In this document: positions 57,257-64,000 of the stretch, one piece after another
Layout of the letters: each line of letters starts with the position of its first letter
Numbering within the stretch: the stretch's first letter is position 1
Source: Hydractinia symbiolongicarpus
Taxonomy: Eukaryota > Cnidaria > Hydrozoa > Anthoathecata > Hydractiniidae
Direction of reading: 5' to 3'
NCBI RefSeq assembly: GCF_029227915.1
Contig: NC_079879.1
Span: forward strand, 30,446,501 to 30,510,500
Length of the DNA: 64,000 bases
Translations under genes and position numbers: made by a program
Notes under the pieces: generated by a model
Seen by the model: the letters and a program-made list of their open reading frames with translations, nothing else
Databases searched by the model: none
What the model was told of the DNA's origin: nothing

Positions 57257-59179
57257 CTTAACCCCTTTCTAAATTTGTTTATAATCTAAAAACAAATAAT
57301 AATTGCGTGTTATAAATTTAATTTCTGACTGCATAATAAAAAAACGAACTTAGTCAGATCACATTTGAACACTGTTATGACATTCATGGTACTCTAATTC
57401 TATCATAAATGAATTCATTTTATATTGCAAAATAGTACAATCTATAAAGCAGGAAATGTTACTGCTACTACTAATAGATTATAAAAAATCCAGTCCAGAA
57501 AATAGTGACCAAGGTTGTGATGCCATGGACATAATCAAGATCATGCTCTGACTGATGAAGTGAGTGTTTTTGATATTCCCAGTCTTAAGTCTCGGATCTA
57601 TCACTATTTCACTAGTTCCAAAACTTGTTTATATAATTATTTAAATAGGTAGCACAGCAACATTAGGGTTGTTCACAAACAAGAAAATTTGCCATTTTAA
57701 AAATCTACAACATTTTAATCTATTGTTTCCTTATTAATAAACACATATAAGGCTTTTAATGAAAACTATACATGTTAGGGAATGTTTTAAGAAAAAATTC
57801 TAATTGCCATGTGTGCTCTCCTATACACATTCTCGTCCTTCTCGTTAATTAAGTCCATCAAGTTTGCGCAAAAATATCCTAACGTTTTTAATGAATAAAA
57901 AGATACATGGGAATGTTTAAAACAGCCACAAGCCACTTTTGGGGAAAAATGGCAAGTATTGCACCAATTGTAATCAAAAAATTCTTAATATTGAGGGGTG
58001 GCAAATTGACTCAGAAAGTAAATTAAACATTCTAAGGGCTTTGAGAAAGAAAACTGTTGTAAGCTAGTTGTTGTAGAGAATACAATAAAATACAATAAAA
58101 GCGGAATGTAGGGATTAATGAGTAGTACAAGACTACAAGACAACACTGGTCTCTACTATTTCAACAAGGATATGAAAAACGTGTATACTGAAAAGTGTAC
58201 ACAACCCATAATTGCATACTTCTAGAGATAAATGATTTAAAGATTGGAGATATTGCTATCTATGTCAGCATAAGTAAAAATCAAAATTACCAACACATAC
58301 ACCGTAATATTGGATTCAGCACTTGGCCTCGGTGCTTTATTTGAAATTTTGACATTGGTGGTTGTTTCAGAACTTGGGCAGGCAGCATTCTTTGACTTGT
58401 GTAGCTAGAGCCCCTGTTAACACAGTGCTGAAATGTGGTTGTTAACTTTTTAAAAAAGTTTATTGACAGTGGCGTAAACCATTGTCCCGATTTAGGATCT
58501 TGCTTTATCACAGCGAGATCCTGGAAAAATTCCATGTGATAGCAGCAACTCAGCAAACTGGGCTGACTTCTATTTTTGTGCATGATAAAATTATTTTAAT
58601 TGGAGAAATCACGTTTTCTGTGTTATAACACATGTATTTTGCCATATAAACTTTTGATGAAAATAATACTTCAAACATTAAGAAGAATAAATATATAGCT
58701 ATACAAAACTTATTGAAAGCACACACTTGTCATGTAACTAAAAAACTTTATTTGATAGCGAACCGATTGGGGGGTGAAATGACGGGGTTTTAAAACTTTT
58801 CCGTGTACCGTGTACACTGGATGAGATGTCCTCACACAGAGCAAAGTAGATATACTTATAAAAACTTACATATGAATAGACAGTATAAATTATCGTATTT
58901 GCTTGCGACCCTCCCAGTATAAAGAAGGTAATGCCCATAAGGAACGAAGGTGGAGTTCTTCCATTTTAGGCCGGCAACACTAGTTTTGAGGAAAGAATGT
59001 CCGATATTTTTCAACTTTCCAGGTTTTGTTGTTGCAAATGAGATTAACTAGATTAGCTAGTCTATTTTTGACTATCACAACATTAGAATTTATCTGCTCT
59101 GCCACTTTTAGATGAGAAGAGGCGCCCCCCCGCCCCCTTCTCCCCCCCCCTCACCCCTTCTCCCCCCACCCACCCTGAT
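57257..59179. other. Intergenic region upstream of PTPN11-like gene
   Basis: The 5' flank of the phosphatase gene. The only candidate coding item is a minus-strand frame at 58288-58583 (ATG at 58583, 98 codons, Cys-, Ser- and Gln-containing, for example QDPKSGQWFTPLSINFFKKL). It might be a 5' exon of an unrecognised minus-strand gene. I cannot assign it. The rest is AT-rich, ending in a C-rich tract at 59125-59175. Confidence 0.35.
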
Positions 59180-59522
59180 AGATAGAGAGATGTGCATATT
59201 TTACATGGCTAGCCTCATAAATATCGAGGGGTATACCATGTCTATTATTTCCAGGAAGGTCCATGGCTTAGATGGAGAGTCCTAGAGTATTTAATGACCC
59301 AATTATTAGGGCCCCCCGCGCTCTACTAGACAACTCCCGGCAACATCCAACGGACCACACAGTGTGCCATCTCCCCAATTTCCCTCACATGGCTTGGGGT
59401 AATCTGAGGCTATGGTAACATTCAGTCGCCCATGTTAAATCACCGTCAAGAGGAATCAAGAGGAATAGAACCCCGGTCTCCCGCACAGAGCTGAGAGCTA
59501 TAACCACTAATCTACGGCGCCA
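59180..59522 (-). mobile_element. tRNA-derived SINE
   Basis: On the minus strand the sequence begins GGCGCCGTAGATTAGTGG, with an RNA polymerase III box A (TAGATTAGTGG, plus coordinates 59504-59514). About 32 bp on is a box B (GGTTCTATTCC, 59462-59472), the spacing of a tRNA promoter. A non-tRNA body of ~250 bp (CCATGTGAGGGAAATTGGGG, GGCACACTGTGTGG) follows, ending in a short (TCTA)n-like tail near 59180-59195. Target duplications were not identified. Confidence 0.75.
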
Positions 59523-60396
59523 CAAATAATAGACTATGGAATGTGACGAAGTCAGTTTTTTAGAATAAATCTTATCAGCTAAAAAAAGGTGGATTTATGT
59601 GCAAAATGAGCCAAAATGGTCCAAAAAATATAATTTTTACGATATTTTTAAGAATTGGATCATTAGTTTATTCTGATTTTTTGCGCAAAGATAAGAGAAC
59701 AATTGAACCTTGTGTGTTGAAGTCGGTTTTTAGAAAATCTTTTTTATGCCCATTAATGGCAAATTCGTTTGCAAAATGATTCAAAGCGGGTTCAAAAATA
59801 TGGATTTTTACTGATGTTTCTGATGTTACCTGTAAAAATAAAACATTCTTTTTTAAAAAACAGACATGTCAAAAATATGCCTGTATTGACATCAAAAAAT
59901 AATTTAAGAAAGATTGTATAAATTGTTAAAGGAAAAAATTAATGAATTCAATTTACCTGCATGAAGAATGAGGAAAATGAGAGGATTGTTCTTGCATACA
60001 ATGTGGAGAAGAGCGCTGCATCAAAATGTTTTACAAAAAAAGTATTGCAGGTTTATTTATTTTCATATCTTGATTTTGAAACTATGAATCCATGACCTGA
60101 ATACTTTTTCAAAAGGTAGAAAAAAATATCACAGTGTTCGGTAGAAATAAGCCTAGATTTAAAATCCTTCATTTCTGATTTTATTTCTGGTGCAAATTTT
60201 TCAAGTGATTTAGTTGGTTTTGTCAGAATTTTGATTAACAGAAAAACTACATCAGAATTTAACTGATGCTTTGTCTTGTAAGAAAGATATGATTAATTTC
60301 CAATTGTTTGTTTAGTGTTCTTTAGGTTGTTAACTTAAAAAAATTAACATATAATTCAGAATAAAGAATTTCCTGTCACCAGCCCTCCGATACAGA
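59523..60396. other. Intergenic region, 5' flank of DUF924 gene
   Basis: AT-rich sequence between the SINE and the DUF924 start codon. Two similar segments (59570-59690 and 59695-59820) share GGTTCAAAAATAT-like and TTTTTAG motifs, suggesting a diverged duplication. No coding signal was seen. Confidence 0.4.
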
Positions 60397-63300
60397 ATGG
60401 CTAGTAACTCCACATTAACTTATCAGGATGTTCTACATTTTTGGTTTGAAGAACCTAAGAACAATCAAGAGAGAATGAAGTTATGGTTCGGTGGTGGACC
60501 TGAACAGGATTCTTTAATCAAAGATAAATTCGGAGACTTAGTAAGTTTTTTTAACCCATGTTTTTGCTACCCAGTAAGTGTCTGATTTTGCATTTCCCAA
60601 GAAATTGTAGACTTGATTTTTAAGTCATTGTACAATTTTATATTTCTTGTTCAGGTAAAGCAAGCACGTAATGGTGAATTATCGCATTGGGAGGATTTAA
60701 GTTGTGGAGGTCCCAAGTCTGGTTTAGCGTTTGTCCTATTAATCGATCAGTTCTGCAGAAACATTTACAGGGTAGGTAGCTTATTTAAGAAAAACATACT
60801 ACAATGTGCATACAGTAATCCAGTAAAGAGGTTTTAGCAAATAAAGTTTCGGCGGAATAAACTTTGTGGAAGAAATTTACAGACAGATTTTTATATATTG
60901 TTCATAATTTCAAGATTTAAAAAATAACTCAATAAAAAAGTCAAAAAAATAGTAGCAAACAAAATAGTTAACAAACATCAATGATGAAGATGATAATGTT
61001 GTATGGCTAAACTAAAAGTCATAGATAAAAAAGCACGACAGAACTAGAATGAAAACCTTTTAAAATAAAAACAATTCAGTTTAGAACAATGTACCTTTTT
61101 TAGAGTTTTATTAATTTTTATATATGAATAAAATACTATAAAACCAAAATGTAACTCAAATAAACTTTTTTAAGCCGAATATTGTGGTACTGAACCCTTT
61201 TGAAGTTATTGTAATATAAATAGTGAACTTTTATGAGGAGTAAGTCAGATTTTAGTAACAAAGCTTAAAATTTACAAAAATAAACCCCTGTTTGGTAACA
61301 TTTTGCTACTTCCTCAATAATGCTTAAATCCCAAGTGACCTAATTGTGGATTACACTAGGTTGATCTTGCAATCTGAGGTCTAATGATTGAACTTCTTTG
61401 TGGATTTTTCAGAATGGAAAAATTCACCGGAGTTTTGATAATATAGCCATTTAAATCAAGTAAAAAATTGTGGATAACATTTCACTGTGGAGAACTTGGT
61501 AGGACATTTTCAAACAATTAGGTTACAATTGAAATCTGTAAAAAAAATTAGTGATCTGATAGAGAAAATAATGAATTTCATTATGGTGGGTGAATTAATG
61601 TGGATAACAATGTTATTAGGTTATAAATTGTGGATAAACTTTATTTTTTATTGTAGCATACACATGGGAAGTGCAATAGAATAGTTTGTCATGAGTTTTC
61701 CTTTATCTAATACCCCTAAACATTAAAAAAACAAAATTTTAGCTCATTAGGTGATATGATATGGATTACATTTAATTTCTTGACCTTAGTAAATATCATA
61801 TTTTTATATTTGTAGTATATTCAAACAGCAGTGTTGTCTCAACTCCACATCCTTTTAAGTTAGGGGTACAGGGAAAAATAGCGAATAACCATTATTTAGA
61901 GAAAAGCAATGTGACATTTTGTGGATAACTTGATAGGGATCCAAATATGTCCTGATCTCTGCCAGATTTATTGCAGTAGATTCCTCAAGAAATGCCTACC
62001 ACTTTATTAAGTATGGTTAAAAATGTTTTTGTCCCATTAGGTGAAAAATGTGCATTGTCAGTGAAAATATTATGTTTTTATCATTTTCTAAAAACAAGTT
62101 ATTCTTCTTATTTAACCATTGTTAGATTTAGTAATAAAATGAGTGAAACAAAAGTGTTTCATTGTAAGCATTGTGGATCTAAATTTACAAATCGTCAGAA
62201 TAGACATAAACAAAGTTGTCTCAACTCTACACCTGTGATTCCTATAAAAAACATTTTTACCGTAAGGATAGTTTAAATAGACATCGCAAGTCATACAAAG
62301 GGAGTGATATAGCTAGTAATGAGTGCAGTGAAAAGTTTCACCACCCCTACCTGTCTGAGAATCTAAAACACAATCAAAAATTTGTTTTCTTGTGCATAAA
62401 TAAAATGATCTCAACTGTAGAACTAAATGAAGGGCAATCAAAAGTAATAGAAAGTGATAACTGCAGTTAGTTCCCAATATAAGTCTGCAGAACATTTCCA
62501 TAAATATGAATATGATTGTGAAGATAAAAAAATTGATAAAAGTGATTACCTTGTTCCAGATACAATTGTAGTGTCTGACCTAGCATCAGCAGATACTGTC
62601 TTGTTCATTAGAATAATATCCAATGAGGAAACTGCAACGGATTCTGGTTTTACTGATGATTTCAACCTGGCGGCATATTCTCACAGGACATTATTTAGAG
62701 CTCCAATTTAAAACAAAAATGACAAAATTTACAAGGATTGTAAAAAAAACAGTTGCTTTTTATAAAGAGTCAGTGGTTTATCCTTGTGTGTGTGTCGAAG
62801 AGATAGGTGAAAAGCTGTTTATCAGCAATGAACTTATGGTTGAAATCATAATCATATTGAGAACATTGGCTTTGCGCTAATTTATCTTTTTTATAACTTT
62901 CATAGCTATTTATCTTAATAGTCATTTGTTCAATTAAAATTTTATGACTAGAAATTTCGATTATTCTCAGGTGCATCATAAACAATTATTTTCTAAAAGT
63001 TTCTGATTTTAAAATCGATGCTAAAGTCTATACAATTGCCTAGTTTTTGCAATACCTTAAGCGTACAAGTTTCCTGTAAAGCATCCACAATTATTCACTT
63101 AAATTACATTCCCAGTGTGTTCCTCTATTATTCTTTTTTCAAAAAGTTTTTTGTTAGTTATAGTTTCTTACAAAATTCATTTTGTTTTGTTTATGTTTAA
63201 TCAATGTTAACCTTTGTTATATTTTTTGTTGTTGTTATATTTTAAAGGATGTTGTCCGCTAAGTATAACTCAAAACAGAAATATTGTTTTTAAAAAACAG

Positions 63301-63826
63301 TCAGGTTAATCCCAATATATATTTTAGTGTGGTTATACCCACTACATACTGCTATCCCCTGAAATTTAAATTTGATGAAAGCCCCTTTTTAATATAATGT
63401 TATCCACAAAACGTCACTTCGATGCAAAATCATAAATTACCGTCCATATTTGTGTCGCTACAATATTAGCCTTTTTTAAGTTTGAGTTAACAGAACTGTT
63501 GTAATCCACAGATATGGTACTGTTAAAATAGGTACATAATACTTACGTTAAAAATTATTTCTAACTTTAACCCACAAAAACACCACTAAAATGCTCAAAA
63601 TTTTATCACCTGGCTATATCTATGGTAAGTATAACTACTCATTTTACTGAAAATAAGGCAAAACAATGAGTAGTGTGGGGTGGCAGTTTGAATGTCACAC
63701 TATTTCTGACTATGTTCGTTTACACTTTTTTTAATTTTAGGTACAACTATAACATGTTTTCTGAATTTTCAGGGGACAGGAGATATGTTCAGCCATGATC
63801 ACAAAGCTTTAGCAGTTGCTTTAAAG
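60397..63826 (+). CDS. DUF924 family protein, N-terminal part (continues past window)
   Basis: Three exons in phase 0: 60397-60540, 60655-60771 and 63773-63826; the gene runs off the right edge. The start MASNSTLTYQDVLHFWFEEP resembles DUF924 proteins (VLxFWF near the N-terminus). It is followed by LWFGGGPEQDSLIKDKFGD, FVLLIDQFCRNIYR and GTGDMFSHDHKALAVALK, the typical LDQFPRNxxRGT-AxAxDxxAL signature order of the family. DUF924 proteins are all-helical, about 180-220 aa, widespread in bacteria, fungi and plants; their biochemical role is not established. Here about 105 residues are visible. Intron 60772-63772 contains a decayed zinc-finger frame. Confidence 0.85.
61909..63425. mobile_element. 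Possible inverted-repeat element with zinc-finger remnant
   Basis: GTGACATTTTGTGGATAAC (61911-61929) and the inverted GTGACGTTTTGTGGATAAC (right copy 63396-63414) bracket about 1.5 kb inside the DUF924 intron. Extra direct copies of GTGGATAAC occur to the left (61471, 61600). Between them lies the decayed zinc-finger frame. Boundaries and class are uncertain. Confidence 0.4.
62140..62450 (+). pseudogene. Decayed C2H2-like zinc-finger reading frame
   Basis: Frame 1 encodes VFHCKHCGSKFTNRQNRHKQ plus SC, a C-x2-C...H-x4-C finger. After a frame change near 62215-62225 the sequence continues as LYTCDSYKKHFYRKDSLNRH and a third, eroded NECSEKF finger. The second finger lacks its second Cys (Ser-Tyr) and the third lacks its first Cys. 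No splice sites join it to the DUF924 exons. It looks like a transposon-borne or retrocopied remnant. Confidence 0.5.
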
Positions 63827-64000
63827 GTATGTATGTACCACACATCATTTTTTTACTTAAATTTTACAAGTTTATATAGGTGATATAAAAGGTACTGATT
63901 ACTGCTCGACTACTAAAGACTATAGCTGTCTAAAGTTTTAATCTATGAGAATAAAGTCTGTATGGTTTGTTTACAAGAAAACACAAGAAAGGTCAGTATG

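Overview
The window is animal nuclear DNA, most likely from a cnidarian and probably a hydrozoan. It is AT-rich, its genes are split by many short GT-AG introns, and its single-copy genes have clear animal counterparts. It also carries many small transposons and minisatellites. The cnidarian assignment is an inference from gene content and repeat style; no diagnostic marker is present. Exons were joined by eye using splice consensus, reading-frame phase and family conservation.

Layout, left to right. (1) 111-5219, plus: a coiled-coil protein with a TSNAXIP1-N-like segment. (2) 7627-9030, plus: an uninterrupted reading frame ending in a SOCS box, a probable cullin-5 ubiquitin-ligase adaptor. 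(3) 10005-10459, plus: an orphan first exon followed by a 39-bp minisatellite. (4) 11543-23349, plus: MCMDC2, an MCM-like meiotic protein, in 20 recognised exons. (5) 23350-27023: intergenic, with a 92-bp satellite. (6) 27024-38124, plus: a secreted mosaic protein with PAN-like, EGF, two fibrinogen-N-like modules, twelve thrombospondin type-1 (TSP1) exons and a MAM domain. Most of its TSP1 exons were duplicated very recently. (7) 39352-42412: a small TIR element, then a broken LINE nested in a palindromic element. (8) 42861-43823, minus: an intronless class-A-like GPCR. (9) 44933-47665, minus: complete CMSS1. (10) 49021-57256, minus: complete SHP2/corkscrew-type phosphatase (PTPN11-like) in 17 coding exons, with a 2.3-kb TTAA-flanked TIR element in an intron. 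(11) 59180-59522: a tRNA-derived SINE. (12) 60397 to beyond the right edge, plus: the 5' part of a DUF924 protein, with a decayed zinc-finger reading frame in its third intron.

The genes do not form a pathway or operon. They cover meiotic recombination (MCMDC2), ribosome biogenesis (CMSS1), tyrosine-phosphate signalling (PTPN11-like), ubiquitin-ligase adaptation (SOCS-box protein), cell-surface or extracellular recognition (TSP1/MAM protein), sensing (GPCR) and a probable ciliary or cytoskeletal coiled-coil protein. The most unusual parts are the young TSP1 exon array, the eightfold tandem copying of an MCMDC2 exon end together with its splice donor, the SOCS-box protein of unknown N-terminal family, and a glycine in the SHP2 position corresponding to Glu76.
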